Shown: positions 44,948 to 55,227 of the stretch, piece by piece | How positions within the stretch are numbered: position 1 is the first letter of the stretch | How the letters are laid out: every line of letters starts with the position of its first letter | From: Candidatus Binatia bacterium | GTDB taxonomy: Bacteria > Vulcanimicrobiota > Vulcanimicrobiia > Vulcanimicrobiales > Vulcanimicrobiaceae | Assembly: GCA_035541935.1 (NCBI GenBank) | Contig: DATKMJ010000056.1 | Coordinates: 1-64,000, forward strand | Direction of reading: 5' to 3' | DNA: 64,000 nucleotides | Made by a program: the position numbers and the translations under genes | Notes under the pieces: model-generated | Told to the model about the DNA's origin: nothing | The model's input: only the letters and a program-made list of their open reading frames with translations | Databases searched by the model: none

Positions 44948-47900
44948 CGCCCGTCTTCCGCTTCTTGCGCTCGGTCAGCTCGATCACGACGATGTAGAGC
45001 ACCGGAACGATCGCGAGGTTCAGAACCGTCGAGACGAGCATCCCTCCGAGCACCGCCGTCCCGAGCGAGATCCGCGACTGCGCGCCGTCGCCGTGCGCGA
45101 ACGCGAGCGGCAGGATGCCGAGAATAAACGCGATGGAAGTCATGAGGATCGGACGCAGGCGCGTCGCCGCCGCGTGCGCGACCGCCTCGACCGGCTCCAT
45201 CCCCTGCTCGCGAAGCTGGTTGGCGAATTCGACGATGAGGATCGCGTTCTTCGCGGCCAAACCGATCAACATGACGTAACCGATCTGCGCGTAGATGTCG
45301 GACGACGTGATCGGAATCGGCACCGGATGACCGGCGAGCAGCGAGTGAACGATCTGGCTCGCGAGTTCCGCAAGGCGGCGGAGGTAGATCGCGCCGATCG
45401 CGCCTAAGAGCGCGACCGGCACCGCCAGCATGATGACGAAGGGCGTCGAGAGGCTCTCGTACTGCGCGACGAGCACGAGAAAGACGAAGAGCAAACCCAT
45501 CGCAAAGACGGCGATCGTCTGCGGCCCGCTCTGCACCTGCTGCCGCGCGATGCCGCTCCAATCGTAGCCCATGCCCTTCGGCAGATTCTCGACGACGTGG
45601 CGCCGGATCGCGTCGAGCGACTGCCCCGAGCTCTCGCCGATGCCCGGCGATCCGTCGATCTCGATCGCGTTATACTCGTTGAACCGCATGATCGAGACGT
45701 TGTTCGTCTCCATCTTCGTCGTGAGAAACTGACTCACGGGCATCATCGCACCGGCGGAGTTAGCGACGTAGATGCGCGAGAGGTCCTGCGGCGACGTGCG
45801 CTGGGCCGCCTTCGCCTGGACGACGACCTGATACGAGCGCGTCCCGTAGTCGAAGAAGTTGACGAACGTCGAGCCCGTCGTGGCGTTGATCGTGTCGAAG
45901 AACGCCGACGGCGTGACCCCGAACGCGAGCGCCTTCGAGCGATCGAACTCGGTCGCCAGATACGTGCCGGTGAAGATCGTGGGGAAGCGCACCTGCGTCA
46001 GCGTCGGATCGGCCTTCGCTCGAGCCAGGACCGCGTTGCCGACTCGGTTGAGCTCCGGCAGCCCCAGATTGTTGATGTCCTGGATCTCGATCGCGAAGCC
46101 GCCCGTGCTGCCGAGACCCGGAATCGCCGGCGGGTTCGCCGGCAACGCCGCGATGCCGGGAATCTTGAGGAACTGCTGGTAGAGATCGTACTGCATCGCG
46201 AGCGACGAGTTGGCGACGCCGTGGCGTTGCGAGAGCGGCTTGAGCTGCAGAAAGATCGTCGCCTGATTCGAGCTGTTGTTCGCGAACCCAAAGCCGATGC
46301 CCGAAGTCGCGGCCTCGACCTGCGGCATCTTCAACATGATGCCTTCGAGCTTTTTGACCGCCGCCGTCGTCTGATCGATCGACGCCTGAATCGGCAGCGT
46401 CACGATCACGTAGAGCAAGCTCTGATCCTCGTTCGGCAAGAAGCCGGTCGGCGTGATCTTGAACAGTAGCCCGAGCAGCGCGATCGCAGCGACGAAGATC
46501 GCGATCATGAGGCGTTGGTGACCGATCAACCGCACGACGAAGCCCCGATACCAGCCGGTGAGCCGATGGATGCGATCGTTGAACCAGAGCATGAAGCGGT
46601 TCGACGTCGGTTCGGCACCGTGGACGAGCAGATACGTCAGCACGGGCGCGAGCGTCATCGCCGTGAAGAGCGAGATGCCGATCGACGCCGCCATCGTCAA
46701 CGCAAACTGCTGGAAGAGCAGGCCGGTCGTGCCCGGTAGAAATGCCACTGGGATAAAGACCGACATCAGCACGAGCGAAGTGGCGACGACGGCGCCGCCG
46801 ATCTCGCGCATCGCGTGGACCGTCGCTTCGAACGGCGTCTTCCGATCGTCGACGATATGGCGCACGATGTTCTCGAGAACGACGATCGCATCGTCCACGA
46901 CGAGCCCCGTCGCCAGCGTGAGCCCGAAGAGCGTCAGCGTGTTGATCGAGAACCCGAGCAGCTTCATCGCCGCGAACGTTCCGATCAGCGAGACCGGAAT
47001 CGTGATCGCCGGTATCAGCGTGCTGTGCCAGTTCTGCAGAAATACGAAGATGACGAGAACGACGAGCAGGATCGCGATCAGCAGCGTGACGACCACCTCT
47101 TTGATCGAGGCGCGCACGAAATCGGACGTGTCGAAGGCGATCTTGTAGTCGATCCCCGCCGGCATCGTCTTGGCCACCTGCTCCATCGTCGAGCGAACGC
47201 TCTTCGAGATCTGCAGCGAGTTCGCGGTCGGCTCGCCCAGAATCGCGAGCACGACCGCCGTCCGGCCGTTGTATCGCGCCGACGTCACGTAGTTCTGCGC
47301 GCCGAGCTCGACTTTCGCGACGTCGCCGAGTCGCAGGTAACCGCCGTTCGGTTGCGCCTGAACGACGATCTGCGCGAATTCCTGGGGCGTCTGCAGCCGG
47401 CCGTTGATCGAGATCGGAATCTGAAACGGCTGCGAGCCCGTCGTCGGCGGCTGGCCGATCGCGCCGGGAGCGACGTCGGCGTTGTTCTGCTTTATGACGT
47501 TGAGGACCGTATCGAGCGAGACGTTGTTCGCCTGCAGCTTGTGCGGGTCGACCCAGATCCGCATGCCGTAGGTGCGGTCGCCGAGCACCTCGACCTGCCC
47601 GACGCCCGGAACGCGTTTGAGATTCTCGATCACGTCGAGGTCGGCGTAGTTGCTCACGGCGACGTCGGAGACGGCCGAGCTCGTCGAGAGCATCGCGACG
47701 GCGATCGTGATGTTCCCCGAGCTCTTCTGCACGCTGACGCCCTCGCTCTGAACCGCGCTCGGCAACTGAGAGAGCGTGAGGTCGACGCCGTGCTGCACGT
47801 TCGTTTGATCGATCGTCGGATCGGTTCCCAGCGCGAACGTGCAGGTGATGACGCTCGTTCCGTTCGCGCTCGAGTACGATTGCATGTACTGGAGCCCGTC

Positions 47901-48116
47901 GGCGCCGTTGATGTTGATCTCGAGCGGCGTCGTCACCGATCGCATCACCATCGCCGCCGTCGCGCCCGGATACTGCGAGGTGACCGTGACCGTCGGCGGC
48001 GAGATCTGCGGATATTGCGCGATCGGGAGCGCCGGAATCGTCACGAGGCCCGCGAGCAGCACGATGAAACTCATCACCGCGGCAAAGTGCGGCCGCCGCA
48101 GGAAGAACTCGATCAC
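44934..48116 (-). CDS. RND-family efflux transporter (HAE1/AcrB-like)
   Basis: A 1060-residue inner-membrane proton antiporter with twelve helices and two large periplasmic loops, as in AcrB. It starts MIEFFLRRPHFAAVMSFIVLLAGLVTIPALPIAQYPQISPP. The proton-relay Asp pair is in LTLATGLVVDDAIVVLENIVRHI, and QYPGATAAMV, FDTSDFVRASIKEVVVTLLIA and YVMLIGLAAKNAILIVEFANQLR match HAE1 pumps. Usual partners, a membrane-fusion protein and an outer-membrane channel, are not adjacent. It lies 25 bases downstream of a peptide-type binding lipoprotein and may be co-transcribed with it. Confidence 0.95.
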
Positions 48117-48141
48117 GCGAGGCCTTTCAGCGTTCGGACCC

Positions 48142-49737
48142 TCATTCTCCTCGTACGTTCCATCCGTCGGCGTTCCACGTCGGCAGGAACGCGTTCGGCG
48201 CGAAGCCGTGCAGACGTCTGCGATACGCGTAGACGTACTCGGCGTTGAAGAGAAAGAGGATCGGGACGGCGCGCGCGACGATCCGGCCGATCGCGGCGTA
48301 CGCCGCTTTGCGCGCCGCTACGTGCATCTCGCTCAGCGCTTGGCGTTCGAGCGCTTCGACTCGCGCGTCGCACCAGCGCATGTAGTTCGACGGCGCGCCG
48401 CAGCCGAGCACCGACGAATCGTCGGGATCGGCGCCCATCGTCCACGGCACGTACGCCAGGTCGAACGAGCCCGACGCGAGCACGCCGGTCCGCGGAAGAA
48501 AGAGCTGCGCGTTGCTGACCGATTTGATCGTGAGGTCGACGCCGCGCTCGCGCAGCGCCGCCGCGACGGCGACCGCGACGCGAACGCCGGTCGCGCTCTC
48601 CGGAAACTGCACGTAGGTGAGGTGGAGCGGAACGCCGCCGCGTTCGCGCGCACCGCTGGAGCCGCGCCGCCAGCCGGCGGCGTCGAACGCGCGATCGGCG
48701 CCGCTCGGATCGTATCCGGGCTCGCGCACCGACGGATCGAACGCCCACGAGAATCGCGGCTGAATCATGTCGGTGACGGGGTAGTACCCGAGCGTGATCT
48801 TCCGCGAGATCGCCGCGCGATCGACGGACATCGCAATGGCGCGGCGCACGCGGACGTCGTCGAGCGGGCGATGGGCCGTATTGAACGCGAGGCCGGCCAC
48901 GACCGCAGTCGGCACCGCGATCAGGGAGATCCGCGGATCGCCGCGCACCACCGCGAGTTGCGCGGGCGCGAGCAGGTTCCAGTCGAGCGCTCCCGATTGC
49001 AGCAAGAGCAAATTCGTCGACGGGTCCGCAATCGTATTGACGGCGAGGGTTTCGACCGGCGGCTTCCCGCGCCAGTACGCATCGTTGGCGGCGTATCGCA
49101 AGCCCTCGCCGCGCTTCCACGAGACGAAGCGATACGGACCGTCGCCGACGGTCGGCGCCGCATTGAATCGTGCGTGGGCGAGCGGCGCTTGCGCGCGCAG
49201 CACGTGCGCCGGCAGCACGAACTGCGGCGAGAATCCGTACGAGAAGTAGGTCATCACCGCCGGCGCCCACGCGCGCTTGAGGTGGAAGACGACGACGCTG
49301 GGGCCGCGCGCGTACGCGCGATCGATCAGATCGTAGCCTTCGCGCGAGCGCACGGGATTTTGCGGATCGAGGATCGCGCGCAGCGTGAAGAGCACGTCGT
49401 CTGACGTGACCGGCCTGCCGTCGCTCCAGCGGATGGGGCGAAGCCGATAGACGATCGTCCGGCCGTCGGCCGAGACGCCGCCGTTGGCCGGGGTCGGAAT
49501 CTCCGCCAGGAGCGCCGGCACCGGGCGCCCCCCGGCGTCGAGGTCGATGAAGGGCTCGAAGACTAAGCGAGCAACCTGCTGCTCGACTGAGGCGGCGTCG
49601 GGCGCCAGGAAGAGAGGGTTGAGGTTGTGCGGATCGGCCGCTAAGTCGAACCGGACGACGTTCCCGGGCTCCGGAGGGGCCGTGCGGCTGCAGGCGCTCG
49701 GCAGGCCAAGCGCTGCAAGGAGGCAGATTGCCTGCAA
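48142..49737 (-). CDS. ABC transporter substrate-binding lipoprotein, family 5 (oligopeptide type)
   Basis: A 531-residue extracytoplasmic binding protein. From the TTG at 49735-49737 it has lipobox GLPSAC (Cys16); longer in-frame starts overlap the divergent lrp gene. The body follows the SBP_bac_5 pattern: DPHNLNPLF, VARLVFEPFIDLDAGGRPVPALLAEIPT, YRLRPIRWSDGRPVTSDDVLFTLRAI, GDGPYRFVSWKRGEGLRYAANDAYW and VRRAIAMSVDRAAISRKI. No permease or ATPase genes are nearby, so the partner transporter is unknown. Start codon assignment is tentative. Confidence 0.88.
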   Translation of the reverse strand: MQAICLLAALGLPSACSRTAPPEPGNVVRFDLAADPHNLNPLFLAPDAASVEQQVARLVFEPFIDLDAGGRPVPALLAEIPTPANGGVSADGRTIVYRLRPIRWSDGRPVTSDDVLFTLRAILDPQNPVRSREGYDLIDRAYARGPSVVVFHLKRAWAPAVMTYFSYGFSPQFVLPAHVLRAQAPLAHARFNAAPTVGDGPYRFVSWKRGEGLRYAANDAYWRGKPPVETLAVNTIADPSTNLLLLQSGALDWNLLAPAQLAVVRGDPRISLIAVPTAVVAGLAFNTAHRPLDDVRVRRAIAMSVDRAAISRKITLGYYPVTDMIQPRFSWAFDPSVREPGYDPSGADRAFDAAGWRRGSSGARERGGVPLHLTYVQFPESATGVRVAVAVAAALRERGVDLTIKSVSNAQLFLPRTGVLASGSFDLAYVPWTMGADPDDSSVLGCGAPSNYMRWCDARVEALERQALSEMHVAARKAAYAAIGRIVARAVPILFLFNAEYVYAYRRRLHGFAPNAFLPTWNADGWNVRGE

Positions 49738-49810
49738 GCATGGGCTTGCGCCGAACGGATTTCGGGTGTTATTGTTGGATGACCGAATATCGTTCGGCAA
49801 AACCCCTCCT

Positions 49811-50287
49811 ATGTCGAATATGGTGCTGATCAACGAAGAGCTCGACGAGCTCGATCTCCAACTTCTCGAGGCGTTGCAGCGCAACGCTCGCTCTACCTTT
49901 ACGGACCTGGGAGCGGTCGTCGGCCTCAAGGCGCCCGCCGTGCACGACCGCGTGAAGCGCCTCGAGCAGCGCGGTTACATCCGCGGCTACTCGGCGCTGC
50001 TCGACGCGGATCGCCTCGGGCTTCACTTAACGGCGTTCATCAGTTGCTACACGTCGCCCGATTGCGCGTACGACGACTTCACCCGCCGCTTGAGCGAGAT
50101 GCCGGAGATCTGCGAAGTGCACTCCGTCGCCGGCGAGGAGACGTTCCTCTGCAAGGTCGTCACCCGCTCGACGGCGCACCTCGACGACCTGCTCGCGCGC
50201 TTGAAGTCGACGCCCGGCATGGCACGCACGCGCACGACGGTCGTGCTCGGCGTGCCGTTCGAGCGCGGCGGGGTCACGGTTCGATGA
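49811..50287 (+). CDS. Lrp/AsnC-family transcriptional regulator
   Basis: A 158-residue DNA-binding protein: N-terminal winged helix-turn-helix (LDELDLQLLEALQRNARSTFTDLGAVVGLKAPAVHDRVKRLEQRGYIRGYSALLD) and a C-terminal RAM/AsnC effector domain (LHLTAFISCYTSPDCAYDDF...CEVHSVAGEETFLCKVVTRSTAHLDDLL). It overlaps kdd by ATGA, so it is co-transcribed with the lysine enzymes it probably regulates, with lysine or a pathway product as likely effector. No Shine-Dalgarno is seen before the ATG at 49811, so leaderless translation is possible. Confidence 0.94.
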   Translation: MSNMVLINEELDELDLQLLEALQRNARSTFTDLGAVVGLKAPAVHDRVKRLEQRGYIRGYSALLDADRLGLHLTAFISCYTSPDCAYDDFTRRLSEMPEICEVHSVAGEETFLCKVVTRSTAHLDDLLARLKSTPGMARTRTTVVLGVPFERGGVTVR

Positions 50288-51351
50288 GCGCGCACATAAC
50301 GTCGCGCTCCCATCCGCTCGGCGCCCACCGCGTGCTCGAGCCCGCGGGCGCGATGCCGCAAGACGCGTGGCGCATCGACAACACGCCGGTGGCGGCGGTC
50401 AACGAGCTGCTCTGCGAGGTCGACGTGCTCAACATAGATTCCGCGTCGTTCAAGCAGCTGCGCGACGAGTGCGAATCCGATCCGCGGCGCATCGGCGAAC
50501 GGGTCGCCGAGATCGTCGCAGAGCGAGGCAAGCAGCACAACCCGGTAACCGGAAGCGGCGGAATGTTCGTGGGGCGCGTGCTGACCGTCGGCGAGGAGCT
50601 GCGCGGCAAGACCGATCTGCGCGAGGGCGAGCGCATCGCCTCGCTCGTCTCGCTGACGCTGACGCCGCTCGCGATCGAAGAAGTTCTCGACGTCGACGTC
50701 GCGACGGGCCGGATCTGGGTTCGCGGCAAGGCAATTCTTTTCGAGAGTGGGTTGTGGGCGCGGCTGCCCGACGACGTCGATGAGGGCGTAGCGCTCGCCG
50801 TCTTCGACGTCGCCGGCGCGCCGGCGCAGGTGCGGCGGCTCTGCTCTCCGGGCGAAACGGTCGTCGTCATCGGAGCGGACGGAAAGAGCGGATTGCTCTC
50901 CTGCGCGCAAGCCAAGCGTCGCGTCGGACCGGAAGGGCGCGTCATCGGCATCGTGCCGAACGCCTCGACGCCGTCGGCGCAGTTGCTGCTGCGCACCGGG
51001 CTGGTCGACGAACTCGTCGAGACCGACGCGCGCAACGCGCTCGAGACGAGCGGCCGGATCCGCGCGCTCGCGCCTTCGCTCGCCGACGCGGTGGTCAACT
51101 GCGTCAACGTGCCGGGAACCGAGCTCGCCTCGATTCTCTGCACGCGCGACCGCGGCACGGTCTACTTCTTTTCGATGTCGACGTCGTTCACGGCCGCGGC
51201 GCTCGGCGCCGAGGGCGCCGGACGCGACGTCACGATGATCATCGGCAACGGCTACGCAAAAGGGCACGCCGAGATCGCGCTCCAGACCCTGCGCGAGAAC
51301 CCCGAGCTCCATCACCATTTCAACGCAATCTATTCGAGGAAGAGACCATGA
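50284..51351 (+). CDS. kdd: L-erythro-3,5-diaminohexanoate dehydrogenase
   Basis: NAD-dependent enzyme of the lysine fermentation route that oxidises 3,5-diaminohexanoate to 5-amino-3-oxohexanoate. It is 355 residues. It starts HPLGAHRVLEPAGAMPQDAWRIDN, contains GSGGMFVGRVLTVGEEL and VSLTLTPLAIEEVLDVD, and a nucleotide segment GETVVVIGADGKSGLLSCAQAKRRVG. The pairing with kamA downstream (4-base overlap) supports the name. KamD/KamE, Kce and Kal, the other pathway enzymes, are not in the window. Confidence 0.88.
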   Translation: MSAHITSRSHPLGAHRVLEPAGAMPQDAWRIDNTPVAAVNELLCEVDVLNIDSASFKQLRDECESDPRRIGERVAEIVAERGKQHNPVTGSGGMFVGRVLTVGEELRGKTDLREGERIASLVSLTLTPLAIEEVLDVDVATGRIWVRGKAILFESGLWARLPDDVDEGVALAVFDVAGAPAQVRRLCSPGETVVVIGADGKSGLLSCAQAKRRVGPEGRVIGIVPNASTPSAQLLLRTGLVDELVETDARNALETSGRIRALAPSLADAVVNCVNVPGTELASILCTRDRGTVYFFSMSTSFTAAALGAEGAGRDVTMIIGNGYAKGHAEIALQTLRENPELHHHFNAIYSRKRP

Positions 51352-52730
51352 GCGAACCGCTCGCCGCGACCCACATCAAGCCTCCCGTGCCGCCCGAGCA
51401 GTTCGAGTACAAGAACCTCAAGCAAGGCGAGTTTTGGCGCCACATCCCCGCGTACGCACAGGTAGACGAGGCGACGTTCCTCGATCATCTCTGGCAGCAG
51501 CGCCAATCGGTGAAGACGGCCGGCGAGCTGCTGCAGACGATTCGCGACGTCTGCTCCCCCGAGTTCTATCGAGATGCCGAAGCGGGCTTCGCGCGCGCGC
51601 CGATGGCGGTTCGCGTCTCGCCGTACGCGATCTCGTTGATCGACTGGAACGATCCGGTGAATGATCCGATCCGGCGCCAATTCATTCCGCTCGCCTCGAC
51701 GTCGCTGCCGGACCATCCGCGCCTGACGCTCGACTCGCTGCACGAACAAGAGGACTCTCCGGTCCCCGGACTCGTGCACCGCTACGTCGACAAGGCGCTC
51801 TTCCTGCCGCTCAACGTCTGTCCGGTCTACTGCCGCTTCTGCACCCGAAGCTACGCGATCGGTCCGGACACCGAGAACGTCGATAAGGTCGCTCTCGCCA
51901 AGACGCCCAAACAGTGGCAGGACGCCTTCCAATATATAGCGGAGCGCCCCGAGCTCGAAGATATCGTCATCTCGGGCGGCGACGTCTATCAGCTGCCGCC
52001 GAAGAACATCGAGTACGTCGGCAACGCGCTGCTCGACATCCCGCACGTCCGCCGGATGCGCTTCGCGACCAAAGGCCCGGCGATCATGCCGATGAAGCTG
52101 CTGACGCACACCGAATGGCTCGACGCGATCACCGCGATCGTCGAGCGCGGGCGCACGCTCGGCAAAGAGGTCGTGCTGCACACGCACTTCAACGCCCCCG
52201 AAGAGATCACGTGGATCACGCAAAAGGCGATGCGCGTCCTCTTCGAGCGCGGCATCTTCACGCGTAACCAGTCGGTACTCATCCGCGGCGTCAACGACAC
52301 GCGCGAGCGGATGCAATTGCTCGTCAAGCGCCTCGGGCACGTGAACGTCCACCCGTACTACGTCTACATGCACGACATGGTCAAGGGCGTCGAGGAGCTG
52401 CGCACGACGATCGCGACCGCAACCGACACGGAGAAGTTCGTCCGCGGCAGCACCGCCGGTTTCAACACGCCGACCTTCGTCTGCGACGCGCCCGGCGGCG
52501 GCGGCAAGCGCGACGTCCACTCCTACGAGTATTACGATCGCACGAACGGCATCGCGGTCTACGCGGCGCCGAGCGTCAAGCCCGGAAAGGCCTTCGTCTA
52601 CTTCGATCCGATCGACCGTCTCTCGCCCGAGGCGCAGGCACGGTGGATCGTTCCCGCGATCGCCGACGAGATGATCTACGAGGCGATTCGGAACGCCGGG
52701 GTCGGCGAGCAGCAACTGGTCCTCGCGTAG
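51348..52730 (+). CDS. kamA: Lysine 2,3-aminomutase
   Basis: Radical SAM, PLP-dependent enzyme that turns L-lysine into L-beta-lysine. It is 460 residues. The 4Fe-4S motif C158-x3-C162-x2-C165 lies in LNVCPVYCRFCTRSY. ISGGDVYQLPPKNIEYV, HPYYVYMHDMVKGVEELRT and PTFVCDAPGGGGKRDVHSYEYYDR (PLP and lysine-binding region) fit the family. The N-terminal segment WRHIPAYAQVDEATFLDHLWQQRQSV is also characteristic. EF-P modification (EpmB) is an alternative, but EpmB enzymes are shorter and this gene is coupled to kdd. Confidence 0.93.
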   Translation: MSEPLAATHIKPPVPPEQFEYKNLKQGEFWRHIPAYAQVDEATFLDHLWQQRQSVKTAGELLQTIRDVCSPEFYRDAEAGFARAPMAVRVSPYAISLIDWNDPVNDPIRRQFIPLASTSLPDHPRLTLDSLHEQEDSPVPGLVHRYVDKALFLPLNVCPVYCRFCTRSYAIGPDTENVDKVALAKTPKQWQDAFQYIAERPELEDIVISGGDVYQLPPKNIEYVGNALLDIPHVRRMRFATKGPAIMPMKLLTHTEWLDAITAIVERGRTLGKEVVLHTHFNAPEEITWITQKAMRVLFERGIFTRNQSVLIRGVNDTRERMQLLVKRLGHVNVHPYYVYMHDMVKGVEELRTTIATATDTEKFVRGSTAGFNTPTFVCDAPGGGGKRDVHSYEYYDRTNGIAVYAAPSVKPGKAFVYFDPIDRLSPEAQARWIVPAIADEMIYEAIRNAGVGEQQLVLA

Positions 52731-53302
52731 TGGAGGCGCGGCGCCTAAGGCTCGACTTCCTCATCGCCCTCTGCGCCCTGCTCGTCAGTGCCGTCACCGC
52801 AATAGCGGTCGTCTATCAGACGCGCGTCATCGCGAATCAGTTCAGCGCCGCGGTCTGGCCGTACGTCAGCTTCGACGCGACGTATTCGCCGACGGTCGCG
52901 GAGGTGGACGTCCGCAACGACGGGCTCGGCCCGGCGATCGTGCGCGGCGTCAAACTGACCTGGGACGGCAAGCCGCAGCCGTCGATCGAGGCGCTCTTCG
53001 CAACCATCGGCAGGCACGACGCGGCGGCGATGGCGTCGATTCGCGCCGCCCTGCGCGCCGGACAGACCATGCGCGTGACGACGAGCACGCCGACCGCCGG
53101 AATGGTCATTCCCGCAAACAGCCAGCACACGATCGTTCGAGTGGAAGGGGCGCTCCTCGTCGAACGCTTCCGCCCCGAGCTTTCGCGCTTCGGACTCTCG
53201 CTATGCTACTGTTCGCTGACCGGGAGCTGCTGGACGCAAAGTTACCAAAATCGCGCAGCCGAACCAAGGAGTGTCTCAACGTGCAGTTCGTCCGAAAACT
53301 AG
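52730..53302 (+). CDS. Membrane-anchored hypothetical protein
   Basis: A 190-residue protein with GTG start sharing one base with the kamA stop. An N-terminal membrane helix (LDFLIALCALLVSAVTAIAVVY) is followed by a beta-rich domain of Ig-like character (AAVWPYVSFDATYSPTVAEVDVRNDGLGPAIVRGVKLTWDG). This N-terminal layout recurs in proteins of unknown function in many bacteria. The C-terminal 30 residues are Cys/Ser-rich and overlap the peptidase start, so the true end is as read. No function is inferred. Confidence 0.65.
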   Translation: MEARRLRLDFLIALCALLVSAVTAIAVVYQTRVIANQFSAAVWPYVSFDATYSPTVAEVDVRNDGLGPAIVRGVKLTWDGKPQPSIEALFATIGRHDAAAMASIRAALRAGQTMRVTTSTPTAGMVIPANSQHTIVRVEGALLVERFRPELSRFGLSLCYCSLTGSCWTQSYQNRAAEPRSVSTCSSSEN

Positions 53303-55227
53303 GCGCCGCGCTCGCGGCGATGCCCATCGCCGCGCTGATCGTCGCAACGCCGGTCGCGACGCGCGCCGATCTCCCGCCGCTCATTCCCCGCGCGGTTCTC
53401 TTCGGGAATCCGCAGAAAGCGACGCCCGCGATCTCGCCGAACGGCAAGATGCTCGCCTACCTCGCGCCTTCGAGCGGCGTGCTCTCGATTTGGGTGCGGA
53501 CGCTCGGCAAGAGCGACGACCGCGTCGTGGCGACCGATCCGTTGCGTCCGATTCGCAACGTGCTGTGGCAGCCCGACTCCAAGCACGTCCTCTACGAGCA
53601 AGACAAAGGCGGCAACGAAAACTTTCATATCTACCAGACCGAGATCGCGACGAAGTCCACCCGCGATCTCACGCCCTACGGCGAGAAGGTCCGCTCCGAC
53701 ATCGAGAGCGTCGACCCGCGCTTTCCCAACGCGATGCTCTTCACGTCGAACAAACGCGACCCGAAAGTCTTTGACGTCTACCGGCTGAACTTCGCGACCG
53801 CCGCCGCCACGCTCGATACGGAGAATACCGGATCGATCGGCGGCTGGGCCGAGGACAACGACATGGTCGTCCGCGCCGCGGTGCAGAACAACCCCGACGG
53901 CTCGACGGCGATCCTCGTGCGGACGAACGCATCGGCGCCGTGGACGACGCTCTTGAAAGCCTCGCCGGACGACGAGATCGCGCCCGTCGCGTTCAGCGCC
54001 GACAACCGCTCCCTCTACGTCTCGTCGAGCGTCGGCGCCAACTCGTCGCGCCTGCTCCTCTACGATCTGAGCAACGACGCGTTCTCGGTCGTCGCCGCGG
54101 ACCCAACCTACGACGTCGGCGGTCCGTTGATCGACGCGAGAACGCGCAAACTCGTCGCCGTCTCGTTCGAGCGCGACCGCACGGAGTGGGACGTCCTCGA
54201 TCCTACGTATCGAGCCGATTTCGACGCGCTGCACGCGCTGCACGCGGGCGACATCTCGTTTCTCAGCAGCACGGCAAGCGGCAAGCGCCTCGTCGTCGCC
54301 TTCCTCGTGGATAACGGTCCGATTTCGTATTACTCGTACGACCGCGCGACGAAGCGCGGCACGTTCCTCTTCGTCTCGCGCCCGGCGCTGCTGAACTATC
54401 AGCTCGCCTCGATGAAGCCGATCTCGTACGCGGCGAGCGACGGACTGACGATCCACGGCTACCTGACGTTGCCGGTCGGGGTCGCACCGAAGAGCCTGCC
54501 GATGGTTCTCTTCGTCCACGGCGGTCCGTGGGCGCGCGATACGTGGGGCTATAGCGGTTACGTGCAGTGGCTCGCCAATCGCGGCTACGCCGTGCTCCAG
54601 GTGAACTTCCGCGGCTCGACCGGCTACGGCAAGAACTTCCTGAACGCCGGGAATCGCCAATGGGCCGGAACGATGCATCAGGATCTGCTCGACGCCAAGA
54701 ACTGGGCGGTCGCGCAGGGTTACGCCGATCCGGCGAAGGTCGCAATCATGGGCGGCAGTTACGGCGGCTATGCAGTTCTCGCCGGCGTCGCGTTCTCACC
54801 CGATGCGTTCGCGGCCGGCGTCGACATCGTCGGACCATCGAACCTCAACACGCTGCTCGCCTCGATTCCGCCGTACTGGTCGACCGGGCGCGCGACGTTC
54901 GCGGTTCGCATGGGCGACTCGGTGGATTTCCTGAACTCTCAATCGCCGCTCTTCAAGGCCGATCAGATCAAAGCTCCGCTGTTAATCGGACAGGGCGCAA
55001 ACGATCCGCGGGTCAACGAGCGCGAGAGCGATCAGATCGTCGCCGCGATGCGCAAGAACGGCAAACCCGTCGAGTATATCGTCTTTCCGGACGAGGGACA
55101 CGGTTTCGCGCGTCCCGAGAACACTCGCCGCTTCAACGCGGCCGTCGAGGCCTTCTTAGGGAAGTATCTCGGTGGACGCGTCGAGCCGGCCGGACCGGAC
55201 GAGAGCATCACCGCCTTCGAACACTAG
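53281..55227 (+). CDS. S9-family (prolyl oligopeptidase-type) peptidase, exported
   Basis: A 648-residue serine peptidase. The GTG at 53281 follows AAGGAG by about 8 bases and gives a signal peptide (LGAALAAMPIAALIVATPVATRA). An N-terminal beta-propeller (residues about 40-380) restricts access to the alpha/beta-hydrolase domain, where VLFVHGGPWARDTWGYS precedes the triad S493 (GGSYGG), D575 (GANDPRVNERES) and H607 (DEGHGF). Acylaminoacyl peptidase or DPP-like specificities are possible. The end overlaps the convergent P450 by 20 bases. Confidence 0.94.
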   Translation: MQFVRKLGAALAAMPIAALIVATPVATRADLPPLIPRAVLFGNPQKATPAISPNGKMLAYLAPSSGVLSIWVRTLGKSDDRVVATDPLRPIRNVLWQPDSKHVLYEQDKGGNENFHIYQTEIATKSTRDLTPYGEKVRSDIESVDPRFPNAMLFTSNKRDPKVFDVYRLNFATAAATLDTENTGSIGGWAEDNDMVVRAAVQNNPDGSTAILVRTNASAPWTTLLKASPDDEIAPVAFSADNRSLYVSSSVGANSSRLLLYDLSNDAFSVVAADPTYDVGGPLIDARTRKLVAVSFERDRTEWDVLDPTYRADFDALHALHAGDISFLSSTASGKRLVVAFLVDNGPISYYSYDRATKRGTFLFVSRPALLNYQLASMKPISYAASDGLTIHGYLTLPVGVAPKSLPMVLFVHGGPWARDTWGYSGYVQWLANRGYAVLQVNFRGSTGYGKNFLNAGNRQWAGTMHQDLLDAKNWAVAQGYADPAKVAIMGGSYGGYAVLAGVAFSPDAFAAGVDIVGPSNLNTLLASIPPYWSTGRATFAVRMGDSVDFLNSQSPLFKADQIKAPLLIGQGANDPRVNERESDQIVAAMRKNGKPVEYIVFPDEGHGFARPENTRRFNAAVEAFLGKYLGGRVEPAGPDESITAFEH

